From Abditibacteriaceae bacterium (GTDB lineage: Bacteria; Armatimonadota; Abditibacteriia; Abditibacteriales; Abditibacteriaceae): a DNA stretch of 64,000 nucleotides. The position numbers and the translations under genes were made by a program. Positions 1-8,027 of the stretch are shown piece after piece. How positions within the stretch are numbered: the first letter of the stretch is position 1; each line of letters begins with the position of its first letter. Below the pieces are notes generated by a model that was not told where the DNA came from, ran no database searches, and saw nothing but the letters and a program-made list of their open reading frames with translations. Location of the stretch: assembly GCA_019239895.1 (NCBI GenBank), contig JAFAZH010000026.1:1-64000 (forward strand). The letters run 5' to 3'.

Positions 1-94
1 AGAGCTTGAAGTAGATTAGCACACAGACAGTAGATGGTTAATATGGTATCTTGCACAATGTATTCTCCTCGTTGGTGAGGTTGGTCGCCCTCTG

Positions 95-802
95 ATGAGG
101 AGAATGAGGAGAATACAGCTTTCTTTTAGAGGTAGCAAGTTGAATTATTTTAATCATAGCCCACTCCATATAGCTGCCTGGTGGTGTGAAAAGGATGAAG
201 TCAGATTCCTCCTGGCTGTTGGCGAGGATACTGAGCAAAGAGACACTTGGGGACATACACCTCTTCATCGCGTAGCCGAACCTAATCCTCACGCGAAAGT
301 TGACGATGAATTGCAAGTCGAAGTGGGACGCCTCCTGCTAAGGGCGGGCGCTAATGTCAACGCCAGAGATAACAAGGATGGGACACCTTTACATCTGGCT
401 TCTTTGTTCGGCCATAAGAACATGGCAAAGCTGTTAATAGAATTTGATGCCGATATTAATGCTCGAACCAACAATGGGTGGACTCCACTGCATTCCGCAG
501 TGTTTAGTGGCGGTATCAAAGTAGCAGAGCTACTCTTACAGAATGGAGCCGATATTAATGAGGCACAGGCCGAGTTTGGCGGAGAGAAGAGCTTTTCTCC
601 ACAAATCTCCGAATGCAAATGCACCCCCTTGCGGCTGGCATTGCTCCTATTGGAATTAGGGCAACAACCCACTGGTCTTAGTGAAAAGGAGTTACGTGAA
701 TGCCTCCAAGACGGCCTTGATATAGAAGCATGGCAGCAACGTGATACTGAACGCCAGAGAGAAATCGCAACCCTACTTCAGCAATATGGCGGGATGGATT
801 AA
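95..802 (+). CDS. Ankyrin-repeat protein
   Basis: This 235-aa protein is built almost wholly of ankyrin repeats, helix-turn-helix scaffolds that bind other proteins. About four repeats can be read: residues 22-51 (SPLHIAAWW), 52-91 (HTPLHRVAE, then LLLRAGANVNARD), 93-125 (GTPLHLASLFGH) and 126-158 (WTPLHSAVFSGG). A degenerate C-terminal part follows and ends in a charged helix. I see no signal peptide or membrane segment, so it is probably cytoplasmic. The start is uncertain: ATG codons at 95 and 104 are both in frame and neither has a well-spaced ribosome binding site. The next gene follows after 38 nt on the same strand. Its partner and function cannot be deduced. Confidence 0.8.
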   Translation: MRRMRRIQLSFRGSKLNYFNHSPLHIAAWWCEKDEVRFLLAVGEDTEQRDTWGHTPLHRVAEPNPHAKVDDELQVEVGRLLLRAGANVNARDNKDGTPLHLASLFGHKNMAKLLIEFDADINARTNNGWTPLHSAVFSGGIKVAELLLQNGADINEAQAEFGGEKSFSPQISECKCTPLRLALLLLELGQQPTGLSEKELRECLQDGLDIEAWQQRDTERQREIATLLQQYGGMD

Positions 803-840
803 AATTCTCTCCATTAAAATGAGTTTTTTTGAACTTCTGT

Positions 841-1473
841 ATGAGCCATATAATCCTCTTAGGCGATTCAATCTTAGATAATGCCGCGTATGTCTCCAAT
901 GGGCCAGATGTTATTCACCACCTGCGCCAGCGATTACCACAAGGCTGGCGTGCCACACTCTGTGCAGTGGATGGGGATGTCATTCAAGATGTTCACCAAC
1001 AGTTAAAAGATGTGCCAGGTGATGCTACCCATTTAGTTATCAGCGTAGGCGGCAACGATGCTCTCGGACAGGCGGGAGTTCTGGGCGAAAGTGCCAGTTC
1101 TGTCGCAGCCGCATTGACGCGACTGGCCACTATTCGAGATCAATTTGAAAGTGGCTATCAGCAGATGTTAGAAGCTGTCCTCAAACGAGGATTACCCACC
1201 GCCGTTTGCACCATTTACTACCCGCAATTTCCTGATGTGCAACTGCAACGCATTGCCGTAGCCGCTTTGACGCTCTTTAACGATTGCATTCTGCGCCTGG
1301 CTTTTGCACATGGCATTCCTGTGCTGGATTTACGCCTCATCTGCAACGAAGCCGGGGACTATGCTAACCAAATCGAACCCTCGGCGCAGGGTGGCGGCAA
1401 GATAGCCGCCGTTATCGCGCAAGTGGTCACACAGCATGACTTTTCCACGCAGCGCACCATTCTCTTTATTTAG
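841..1473 (+). CDS. SGNH/GDSL-type hydrolase
   Basis: This 210-aa cytoplasmic protein has the block I signature of SGNH hydrolases, ILLGDSILDN near residue 4, where the Ser of GDS is the expected nucleophile. Block III is also present as VISVGGNDALG around residue 65, whose Asn would form the oxyanion hole. The family includes esterases, thioesterases and carbohydrate deacetylases, so the substrate is unknown. The clear C-terminal DxxH block is not obvious to me; LDLRLICNEAGDYANQIEPS occupies its usual place (D..N/E instead of D..H). I chose ATG 841 because the TTG 12 nt upstream adds only four residues before the core strand. It lies 15 nt upstream of a mannosidase gene, so the pair may be co-transcribed. 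Confidence 0.8.
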   Translation: MSHIILLGDSILDNAAYVSNGPDVIHHLRQRLPQGWRATLCAVDGDVIQDVHQQLKDVPGDATHLVISVGGNDALGQAGVLGESASSVAAALTRLATIRDQFESGYQQMLEAVLKRGLPTAVCTIYYPQFPDVQLQRIAVAALTLFNDCILRLAFAHGIPVLDLRLICNEAGDYANQIEPSAQGGGKIAAVIAQVVTQHDFSTQRTILFI

Positions 1474-1488
1474 CTTGAGATATTTTCT

Positions 1489-2883
1489 ATGAGTAGTCAG
1501 AACAAAAGTGATTTTACGAGTTGCCGTCCCCCTGTTAAGAATCGGTGTTTCTCCAGTCCAGTGATTGAGGATGTCATTGAGCGGGTAGCAGGTTCTATCC
1601 ACGATCAAGAATTAGCATGGCTCTTTGCTAACTGCTTTCCCAATACGCTCGATACAACAGTAACGTTGGGCAAAGATGAGCAAGGTCGCCCCGATACCTT
1701 TGTCATTACCGGCGATATTGATGCTATGTGGTTACGCGACTCCACAAATCAGGTCTGGCCTTATCTGCCATTCGTGACTGAGGACCCGGCGCTCAAAACT
1801 TTAATCGAGGGCGTCATCCATCGGCAGGTGCAGTGCGTGCTCTTAGACCCTTATGCGAACGCTTTCTATCGAGAACCCACTTTGGGGCACTGGCAAAGTG
1901 ACATAACCACCATGAAGCCCGGCGTCCATGAGCGCAAATATGAACTGGATAGTCTCTGCGCCGTGCTGCGTCTGTCTTACGGTTACTATGCAGTCGCTCA
2001 AGACATTACCTGCTTCGATGCCGATTGGGTTCGCGCGGTGGAACTGATTTTGGCAACCATCCGTAACGGGCAAGCAGGCACCGGAGAGCAGGTCGAGCCA
2101 CCTTATACCTTCGAGCGCAATTCTAAGCGTCCAACGGAAACTCTGGCTCTCAACGGTCAAGGCCAACCGGCGCGACGGTGCGGACTCAGCAAAAGTCCTT
2201 TCCGCCCTTCCGACGATGCGGCTATGTTACCTTTTCTGGTGCCTGCCAATGCGATGGCTGCCGCCACCTTACGCCAGGTCGCACCGATACTAATCGCTAT
2301 CGCAGGAGATAGTGAAGGTTCGCAATCCCAACGGGCATTAGCCGCGCAAGCCGAGTCCTTAGCGGCAGAGATCACTGCGGCGATTGAACAGCACGCAGTG
2401 ATAGAGCATTGGCAGTACGGCACGATATATGCTTATGAAGTGGATGGTTTTGGGTCGCACTACCTGATGGATGATGCCAATATCCCCAGCCTGTTAAGCC
2501 TACCTTACCTGGGTTTTTGCTCCAGAGAAGATGCCATTTACCGTCACACCCGCGCCTTTGTGTTGAGCGAGGCTAACCCTTATTATGCAGAAGGTGCAGC
2601 CGGAAGCGGAGTGGGTGGGCCACACGTCGGGTTAGGCTGGATTTGGCCGATGTCCCTCATCATGCGCGCTTTAACCACTGATTCCGAAGCGGAGATTAGT
2701 GAATGTCTTAGTACGCTCAAGCGCACTCATGCCGGAACAGGATTCATGCACGAGACCTTCTGGAAAGATGATGCGAGTCAGTTCACACGCTCCTGGTTCG
2801 CCTGGGCCAACACGCTCTTTGGTGAACTGATTTTGACCTTACACCGTGAGCATCCTCAACTACTTCAACAATCCGATTTTTAG
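1489..2883 (+). CDS. GH125 exo-alpha-1,6-mannosidase-like glycosidase
   Basis: This 464-aa protein matches glycoside hydrolase family 125 (formerly DUF1237), metal-independent inverting alpha-mannosidases with an (alpha/alpha)6 barrel. Recognisable family blocks are [19 protein letters not shown] near residue 75, where the Asp pairs line the active site, [18 protein letters not shown] near 150, [16 protein letters not shown] near 207 and [20 protein letters not shown] near 325. The C-terminal block [20 protein letters not shown] carries the conserved acidic residues. The length is normal for the family. There is no signal peptide, so it probably trims imported mannosides or N-glycan-like fragments in the cytoplasm. 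It follows the SGNH hydrolase by 15 nt; a deacylase plus mannosidase pairing would be sensible but is inference. Confidence 0.9.
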   Translation: MSSQNKSDFTSCRPPVKNRCFSSPVIEDVIERVAGSIHDQELAWLFANCFPNTLDTTVTLGKDEQGRPDTFVITGDIDAMWLRDSTNQVWPYLPFVTEDPALKTLIEGVIHRQVQCVLLDPYANAFYREPTLGHWQSDITTMKPGVHERKYELDSLCAVLRLSYGYYAVAQDITCFDADWVRAVELILATIRNGQAGTGEQVEPPYTFERNSKRPTETLALNGQGQPARRCGLSKSPFRPSDDAAMLPFLVPANAMAAATLRQVAPILIAIAGDSEGSQSQRALAAQAESLAAEITAAIEQHAVIEHWQYGTIYAYEVDGFGSHYLMDDANIPSLLSLPYLGFCSREDAIYRHTRAFVLSEANPYYAEGAAGSGVGGPHVGLGWIWPMSLIMRALTTDSEAEISECLSTLKRTHAGTGFMHETFWKDDASQFTRSWFAWANTLFGELILTLHREHPQLLQQSDF

Positions 2884-2905
2884 GTTGCACTAGCCATAGT
2901 CGGTC

Positions 2906-3337
2906 TCAGGGAGCTTCCAATAAATAAGTAAAAGTAAGGTCGGCAAATTGGCCAGAATGCACCACAACCGTAGCACTCTGAGGCTTTATTAAACCCAGAT
3001 TCGGTGTTGTCTGCGTGGGCACCACGAGGTAGTTGCCAGGAGGCAGAGTAATCTGAAATTGCCCTTTGGCATTAGTCTGCTGGCGCGCAATCTCAGGCCC
3101 GCCCCCGGCTGGTTGGACGCTAATAATGACATTAGACAGTGGTTCAATGTTGGGCGGGCGTGGAGTCAGGAAAAAAGCCCCGCCTTCTATCTTCTCCTGT
3201 GCTACCCCATGAATGCCTGACACAGTTGGCACGGGGCCGCTATTATGGCTGCCACCACAACCAGCTATTGTCAAGCTGGAGGCAATGACCAGCGTCCCGC
3301 AGAGTTGCCACGCCGTTCCTAGCTTTGGTCGTGTCAT
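2906..3337 (-). CDS. Small lipoprotein with carboxypeptidase-regulatory-like fold
   Basis: The 143-aa product starts with a lipoprotein signal peptide (lipobox SLTIAGC, lipidated Cys near residue 27). A Gly/Ser linker follows, then one beta-sandwich domain of the carboxypeptidase-regulatory/CnaB-like kind. The hallmarks are GIHGVAQ at its start, NVIISVQPAGGG, then NAKGQFQITLPPGNYLVVP. Such domains act as structural or adhesive modules; a single free-standing copy on a lipid anchor suggests an envelope protein of unknown role. It is convergent with the GH125 gene (22-nt gap) and has no obvious operon partner. Confidence 0.75.
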   Translation of the reverse strand: MTRPKLGTAWQLCGTLVIASSLTIAGCGGSHNSGPVPTVSGIHGVAQEKIEGGAFFLTPRPPNIEPLSNVIISVQPAGGGPEIARQQTNAKGQFQITLPPGNYLVVPTQTTPNLGLIKPQSATVVVHSGQFADLTFTYLLEAP

Positions 3338-3417
3338 AGTCTATCCTCCGCTTGAGCTTGCTTCTACTCAACACAATACCATAGTTAACGCAGGGACTGA
3401 CGAAAGAGCGCACAAAA

Positions 3418-3448
3418 CAAAAGGCGAGAGCATTTGCTCTCGCCTTTC
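3418..3448 (-). terminator. Rho-independent terminator of tRNA-Arg
   Basis: A perfect 13-bp stem (3420-3432 with 3435-3447) with a 2-nt loop is followed on the minus strand by the T-rich run TTGTTTTG. It lies 9 nt downstream of the tRNA-Arg 3' end. Confidence 0.85.
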
Positions 3449-3456
3449 TTTAAGAC

Positions 3457-3530
3457 TGTGCCCGGAGCGATTCGAACGCCCGACCTTCTGATCCGTAGTC
3501 AGATGCTCTATCCAGCTGAGCTACGGGCAC
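3457..3530 (-). tRNA. tRNA-Arg (ACG)
   Basis: A 74-nt cloverleaf is visible. The acceptor stem GTGCCCG (3530-3524) pairs with CGGGCAC (3464-3458), with discriminator A at 3457. The D-arm is GCTCAGCTGGATAGAGC. The anticodon stem TCTGA/TCAGA encloses loop CTACGGA, giving anticodon ACG. The T-arm contains GTTCGAATC. CCA is not encoded. A is expected to be edited to inosine, as in other bacterial tRNA-Arg(ACG). Confidence 0.95.
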
Positions 3531-3534
3531 ATTT

Positions 3535-3645
3535 GATTGCGGATTTCGGATTGGCGATTGCGGATTGAAGCATCCTAATTCAATAACGCCAATAATGTGC
3601 GCTACTTCATTAATCCGCAATCCGAAATCTACAATCCGCAATTGC
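3535..3645. repeat. Palindromic intergenic element, family F, between two tRNA genes
   Basis: The left arm (3535-3570) carries GATTGCGGATTTCGGATTGG and a second GATTGCGGATT. The right arm (3608-3645) reads as its imperfect reverse complement, with TTAATCCGCAATCCGAAATC followed by ACAATCCGCAATTG. The roughly 110-bp unit fills the whole gap between tRNA-Arg and tRNA-Ser. One arm of the same family recurs at 6918-6946. Confidence 0.8.
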
Positions 3646-3646
3646 A

Positions 3647-3736
3647 CGGAGGGAGAGGGATTCGAACCCTCGCGGCAGCGAAAACCACCCTACAGGTTTA
3701 GCAAACCCGCCCCTTCAGCCTCTTGGGTATCCCTCC
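3647..3736 (-). tRNA. tRNA-Ser (GCT)
   Basis: A 90-nt class II tRNA. Acceptor GGAGGGA (3736-3730) pairs with TCCCTCC (3654-3648), discriminator G at 3647. The anticodon loop TTGCTAA gives anticodon GCT. A long variable arm (GGTGGTTTTCGCTGCCGC region) and T-arm GTTCGAATC are present. CCA is not encoded. Confidence 0.95.
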
Positions 3737-3791
3737 AAACCTGAGCCTTAAACATTATACCGAACATTTGCGGCTCTCGCAAGAGAATGCT

Positions 3792-3893
3792 TGAGGATCG
3801 AAGATCGAGGATGGATAATCGAGGATAGCAAGTTCCGGCCTGTAAACGCCATCCTCGATCCTCTATCCTCGATTCTCTATCTTCGATCCTCAG
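3792..3893. repeat. Palindromic element, family G, overlapping the end of the M48 gene
   Basis: The left arm repeats the word GAGGATCGAAGATCGAGGAT (3793 onward) and the right arm (3850-3893) is its approximate reverse complement, made of CCTCGATCCTC/TATCCTCGATTC repeats. The stop codon and last five codons (TEDRR) of the M48 peptidase gene lie inside the right arm. The family word recurs weakly inside the palindrome at 60833-60974. Confidence 0.75.
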
Positions 3894-4740
3894 TTCCAAT
3901 GGTGTCTGTGGCCTGAAACTCCGACTGCCACGGCGCATAAGCAGGCTGCACAGCAGTGTTGTTTTGGGCTTGTAAGCTGCGAATTTCACCAAGTTCCTGC
4001 TGCGCGGCATCCACTCGCTTATAAGAATCTGGGTGGTCGCCGAACCATTTATCCAAGCCCTTGGTCTTGCCCATTTCTTTGGAGAGATTATTGAGCAGAG
4101 TTACCATGCCTTGTGGCTTGAACCCCGCCCGCACCATCCGCATCATACCCAGGTGATCGGCTTCGGATTCCTGGCCGCGCGAGTATTTTTGCTCCACCGC
4201 ATAATTCACAATACCTAACGCCTGGTTCGCCATGTTGGGCAAGCCTAAAACCAGCGAGCCAATATCGAGGATAAAGCCGCGCTTGGAGTTCTTCTTGTAT
4301 TGCTGGGCAAAGTGATGTTGCTCGGCATGAGTGATTTCATGTGCTATGACGGCGGCCAGTTCATCATCGGTATGCACCACGCGGCGCAGGCCCGTAAAAA
4401 CATAGACGTAGCCACCGGGTAAGGCAAAGGCATTGATTTCGGGGCTGTCAATGACCTTGAATGAATACTTAAATTCAGGGTCGGAAACTGAAGCCAGGCG
4501 CTGGCCAACACTCTCCACCCAATCGGCCACCGGGCCAGAGACAATGCGCGACTGGGCTTCAATTTGCTTAGCCGCATCCTGTCCAATTTGCCGCTCTTTA
4601 CTGGGGCTGACGGAAAACAACCCGGCGTGGGCTGATTGAGGCGATTGAAAGCCCAGAGCCAAAGACGTGACGCATAACCAAAGCCAGAGACCCGGCTGAA
4701 AATAGCGGCCCCGACTCTGGCTCTTACAACCGGGCGTCAT
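3877..4740 (-). CDS. Secreted M48-family zinc metallopeptidase
   Basis: This 287-aa protein has an N-terminal signal peptide (hydrophobic 17-30, cleavage near AHA-G at 39/40). It also has the gluzincin motif HEITH at residues 134-138 and the downstream zinc-ligand motif ESEAD at 191-195. The segment NAFALPGGYVYVFTGL before the HExxH is typical of BepA/YfgC and Oma1-like M48 peptidases, which degrade or proofread outer-membrane proteins. It therefore probably acts in the periplasm. Its ATG overlaps the stop codon of the upstream 424-aa gene (shared ATGA), so the two are translationally coupled. The stop codon falls inside a palindromic repeat, which suggests the native C-terminus was replaced or trimmed by the repeat. 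Confidence 0.9.
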   Translation of the reverse strand: MTPGCKSQSRGRYFQPGLWLWLCVTSLALGFQSPQSAHAGLFSVSPSKERQIGQDAAKQIEAQSRIVSGPVADWVESVGQRLASVSDPEFKYSFKVIDSPEINAFALPGGYVYVFTGLRRVVHTDDELAAVIAHEITHAEQHHFAQQYKKNSKRGFILDIGSLVLGLPNMANQALGIVNYAVEQKYSRGQESEADHLGMMRMVRAGFKPQGMVTLLNNLSKEMGKTKGLDKWFGDHPDSYKRVDAAQQELGEIRSLQAQNNTAVQPAYAPWQSEFQATDTIGTEDRR

Positions 4741-6011
4741 TGTTTAACGGCTCCTCCATCGGCACTGGCTACGGTAGTGTTGGGAACACTATTAGTCGCG
4801 TTCGCAGTGGCATAAGAGACCTTACGCAACTGCATTTGCAGCGTGCCATTGAAAGCCATCGCAGAATCCTCATCAGGGTTCGGCTTGGCCTGGGCATTCT
4901 TTTTTTGGCCATTGGCAGTTTGCCCACCGACGTTATGCGCCGTGACCAAAGATTGCACGTCCATCTCCACGCGCACCAGTTGGCCCGCCGACGCATCGAA
5001 CCACAGGTCGCCACTAAACTGCTGTTTCGAGTGTTGCAGTGCAGGCGCATTGGCTTTAGCCGCCCCTGCCTTATGAAGTTGCGGCGGCACGCTCTGCGCA
5101 AGGGCAGCGGCGGTCTTTTCGTCAATATCTACCATGCCCTTAACCGCAATCCGTTGGGTTTTGCGACCCGCTACCTCTTCCTCGCCACGTAAGGTCATAT
5201 CGAACTTGCCCAGGGGCACAAACTGAGGTGCAGCCGCTGCATCCGGTGCCGCGCCATCACCCGTTATCTTAGCCGGGAGAGGCCAGTTGAGGTCAGTTGT
5301 CCACTTATCCCCGGCATTTACTTCGTGGTCGGGCCAAAGGGTGGGTAAGGCGCGCAGCATCATCGCACTCAGAATGCCTTGCAAATCGAGTGGCAGGCCA
5401 GCGCCTTGAGGTTTCTTGCCCGCCGGGGCTTCCAGGCGTCCCGCAGCGCGGGCGGCTCTGGCTTTGGCGTCGTCTGTGGGGGCCGGAGCGGTGGTAGGGG
5501 TGCCTTGAGTTGGTGGCGTAGTTTGCCCCGGATTGGGCACAAAGCCCTCGATCTTGCCGAATTTTGAGATACGCATCGCCAGCGCCGGATTACTCAGAGC
5601 ACCCCAATTGGCCTTATCGCCACCCGCCATCGCTTTGCCATTCATGGTGAAACTGCCCTTGCCGTCCTGGACGTTTAAGATCAGTTTCTGGCCCAGCATG
5701 TCGCCTTTGATTTGCAACTGATTAACGCGGGGCACCACCGTCCCGGTGCCGTTTTCATCTACCGTGAGGGTGTCCAGAGCTGTCTGGCCTTTCACATCCA
5801 GGTCAATATCAAGTGGCAAGCCCGCCAGCAGGTTATCGGCATTGGGCGGCATCTTTACGCTGAAGGTGCCATTGGCCAGCATATCATAGGAGAGTTGCTC
5901 GCCCGCTGTCCACTTCTGCTGCAACACAACGGCCTTGGCGGGCGACGCGGCCACCGCCACGAACACGCCCAGCGATAGCAAAGCGGCCTTTGAGGAATTA
6001 CCTAACTGCAT
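4737..6011 (-). CDS. Exported protein of unknown function, partner of M48 peptidase
   Basis: A 424-aa protein with a cleavable signal peptide (cleavage near AKA-V at residue 27). The mature part starts with a segment reading QQKWTAGEQLSYDMLANG and looks all-beta, with alternating hydrophobic strands, as in periplasmic lipid- or protein-binding scaffolds. A Pro/Thr/Ala-rich low-complexity stretch lies near residues 160-205 (TTPPTQGTPTTAPAPTDDAK). DLWFDASAGQLVRVEMDVQS in the C-terminal half resembles exported proteins of the DUF6263 type, but I do not recognise it firmly. It overlaps the M48 gene by 4 nt, so the two products likely act together, perhaps as substrate/chaperone and protease. No catalytic motif is visible. 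Confidence 0.75.
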   Translation of the reverse strand: MQLGNSSKAALLSLGVFVAVAASPAKAVVLQQKWTAGEQLSYDMLANGTFSVKMPPNADNLLAGLPLDIDLDVKGQTALDTLTVDENGTGTVVPRVNQLQIKGDMLGQKLILNVQDGKGSFTMNGKAMAGGDKANWGALSNPALAMRISKFGKIEGFVPNPGQTTPPTQGTPTTAPAPTDDAKARAARAAGRLEAPAGKKPQGAGLPLDLQGILSAMMLRALPTLWPDHEVNAGDKWTTDLNWPLPAKITGDGAAPDAAAAPQFVPLGKFDMTLRGEEEVAGRKTQRIAVKGMVDIDEKTAAALAQSVPPQLHKAGAAKANAPALQHSKQQFSGDLWFDASAGQLVRVEMDVQSLVTAHNVGGQTANGQKKNAQAKPNPDEDSAMAFNGTLQMQLRKVSYATANATNSVPNTTVASADGGAVKQ

Positions 6012-6081
6012 GGAGATTGCTCCTTGAGACTTGATTGCCGCTTCCTGACGCGCCGGTCAGCACGAGGTTCAGAGGCAATTG

Positions 6082-6741
6082 TCAAGTAATGGGGTCGCCA
6101 TTGGGCACAACAATCGGCTCAAACGGCATCAGATGTTCGTGATGCTCACCATGACCATTGTGTTCGCCGTTATGCTCCCCTTGTGCGTCGGCATCCCCCA
6201 CCGTGCGATAGCCATTGTAGAAGGCAGGCAGACTGCTGACCGGGCGTGGCTGTGGGTTAATCACAATTTCGGTGCCCATCTGGAAATATTCGGTGGCGGC
6301 ATGGCGCAATTCTTCTGCGGTGGAATAGGGGAAGGAATACACCTCAACCCGCACGCCCCGTGCTTTGAGAAAGTTCACCAGGTCTACAAAGTCGCCGTCG
6401 CCGGATACGATAGCCACTACATCCAGGCGGTCACTCATGGCTAAGGCATCCAGGGCGAGGCCCATATCCCAATCGCCTTTGCAGGAACCATCGGGCCGCT
6501 GTTTGAGGTCTTTCGAGCGAATCTCGTAGCCGTTCGAGCGCAGCATGGTGAGGAAGTTGCTTTGGTCAATTTCCGGCGTTTGCACCACATAAGCGATGGA
6601 GCGCACGAGGGGGCGTCCCCGCGAAATATAATCTAAAAGTCGGGCAAAGTTTAATTTGGAATTGTACAGATGCTTGGCCGCATAAAACATATTTTGCACG
6701 TCTACGAAAATACCGACGCGCTGGTCATAAGAAACAGACAT
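6082..6741 (-). CDS. NYN-domain (LabA/DUF88-like) protein
   Basis: The 219-aa product is a NYN domain, a PIN-like RNase fold. VGIFVDVQNMFYAAK (Asp near residue 14) supplies the first acidic site. DMGLALDALAMSD and VVAIVSGDGDFVDLVNFLKARG supply the second and third acidic clusters, in the order seen in LabA/Limkain-type proteins. All metal-binding acidic positions appear present, so nuclease activity on RNA is plausible. The C-terminal ~45 residues are His/Gly/Glu-rich (HNGEHNGHGEHHEH) and may bind metal. It is monocistronic, divergent from the ABC-2 permease gene. Confidence 0.85.
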   Translation of the reverse strand: MSVSYDQRVGIFVDVQNMFYAAKHLYNSKLNFARLLDYISRGRPLVRSIAYVVQTPEIDQSNFLTMLRSNGYEIRSKDLKQRPDGSCKGDWDMGLALDALAMSDRLDVVAIVSGDGDFVDLVNFLKARGVRVEVYSFPYSTAEELRHAATEYFQMGTEIVINPQPRPVSSLPAFYNGYRTVGDADAQGEHNGEHNGHGEHHEHLMPFEPIVVPNGDPIT

Positions 6742-6917
6742 AAAGAGCTTTTTACCTTTCTGTTAAGATGCTACGGCTGTGATGGTTGCGGTGATGCAGT
6801 GGTGCTAATAAAACAAAAAGAAACAACTATTAACAGCTAACAACATAATATTGGACGCCTAATTGAACAGCAAGTTTCTTTTACCCTTTTAGTCTACACT
6901 ATCAAGAACCGATAGAG

Positions 6918-6946
6918 GAATTGCGGATTTCGGATTGCGGATTGAG
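6918..6946. repeat. Single arm of family F repeat
   Basis: GGAATTGCGGATTTCGGATT followed by GCGGATTGAG matches the left arm of the element at 3535-3645, here without a partner arm. The rest of the 270-nt gap (6742-7011) is AT-rich on its left side and pyrimidine-rich just before the permease start; I see no convincing promoter there. Confidence 0.6.
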
Positions 6947-7011
6947 ATCACATCTTTTCATCCTTCCTCCTTCTGCCTTCATCCTTTCCTCTTTCTCCCT
7001 GCTTCCTGATT

Positions 7012-7815
7012 ATGAAGAAATACTGGCGCGTTGCCGTTTTAGGTTGGCAAGATTCTCTGGTTTACCGCTTTAATGCTGTGGTCTGGGTGTGGTATGCAGT
7101 GCTGCCCTCGATAACGCTGATGCTGGTATGGTTGGCGGCGTATCAATCGAAAGGACGCAGCACCATTGGCAACTTCGACCTGCCGGGGATGATGACTTAT
7201 TACCTGTGCGTTACGGTGCTGTCCATCATCATTACACCGCATCCCGAATGGGACATCGCCCAGCAAGTGCGCGACGGCAAGATTACCCAGTTCATCGTGC
7301 GGCCCATCGGTTATTTCGGCTACCGCTTTGCCCAGGAAACTTCCTATCAGATCGTAAAAAGCTTTATGATGCTCCCGGCACTGGGCGTCATGGTCTGGCT
7401 GTTTCATGCGTATTTGCGCTTGCCAGTTCTTGATGGACTGCGCTGGGCGGAGTTTTTTCTGTCAGCATTACTGGCTTACATGCTCCTATCCCAATTCAAG
7501 TTCCTGTTAGGCATCTCCGCCTTCTGGCTGGCCGAACCAGGTGGTTTTCTGGAAATCTGGAATGTTCTTGTGGGCGTTATGGCGGGCCGCTTATTGCCCG
7601 TGTCGCTGTTACCCGGATGGCTGCAAAGAGTGAGCACTGACCTCCCCTTCTCCTCCTTCTACGCCTTTCCCATGCGGATTTTACTCTCTCCCATCACAGC
7701 AGAGGAGATACGGTTGGGATTGACACGCCAATGCCTCTGGCTGCTGGCACTGGCATTTCTAGTGCGGTGGACATGGAACCGTGGCCTGCTGGCTTATGAA
7801 GCTTATGGGGGTTAG
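7012..7815 (+). CDS. ABC-2 type transporter permease (COG4587-like)
   Basis: A 267-aa integral membrane protein with about six hydrophobic helices and no signal peptide. The N-terminus (MKKYWRVAVLGWQDSLVYRF) and the segment GKITQFIVRPIGYFGYRFAQE are characteristic of the ABC-2 permease family PF06182/COG4587, which normally forms a heterodimer with a second permease (COG3694) and an ATPase. Neither partner is adjacent; the next gene is convergent. The complex must be completed by genes elsewhere, or the gene is an orphan. Its stop codon (7813-7815) lies at the terminus of a palindromic repeat. Confidence 0.85.
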   Translation: MKKYWRVAVLGWQDSLVYRFNAVVWVWYAVLPSITLMLVWLAAYQSKGRSTIGNFDLPGMMTYYLCVTVLSIIITPHPEWDIAQQVRDGKITQFIVRPIGYFGYRFAQETSYQIVKSFMMLPALGVMVWLFHAYLRLPVLDGLRWAEFFLSALLAYMLLSQFKFLLGISAFWLAEPGGFLEIWNVLVGVMAGRLLPVSLLPGWLQRVSTDLPFSSFYAFPMRILLSPITAEEIRLGLTRQCLWLLALAFLVRWTWNRGLLAYEAYGG

Positions 7816-8027
7816 CCCTCACCCCCAGCCCCTCTCCCACTGCGTAGGCGAGGGGTGCCCTAAAGGATGAATGGCTCCTAAAACTAAATAACGCAGAGCA
7901 CACAGAGAATAAGCTTTGGATTCTTTTCTGTGCTTTCCGCGCCTCTGCGGTTCGCCTATTTCACGAGTCAGTGCTAGTTTGTGCTCCCCTCGCCTACGCA
8001 GTGGGAGAGGGGCTGGGGGTGAGGGCT
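7814..8027. repeat. Palindromic element, family B, with a nested family A-like palindrome
   Basis: Outer arms run AGCCCTCACCCCCAGCCCCT, then CTCCCACTGCGTAGGCGAGGGG, from 7814 to about 7856, and as reverse complement from about 7983 to 8027. The central region holds a second, degenerate palindrome (about 7890-7955: ACGCAGAGCACACAGAGAA against CTGTGCTTTCCGCGCCTCTG) related to the CACAGAG family A. Both flanking genes end in the arm tips: the permease stop at 7813-7815 and the DUF72 stop at 8026-8028 (both TAG). It may double as a bidirectional terminator. Confidence 0.85.

Noticed and set aside
3535-3645. A third tRNA or a small RNA between the two tRNA genes
   Set aside because: The segment is a palindromic repeat that recurs in part at 6918 and has no cloverleaf.
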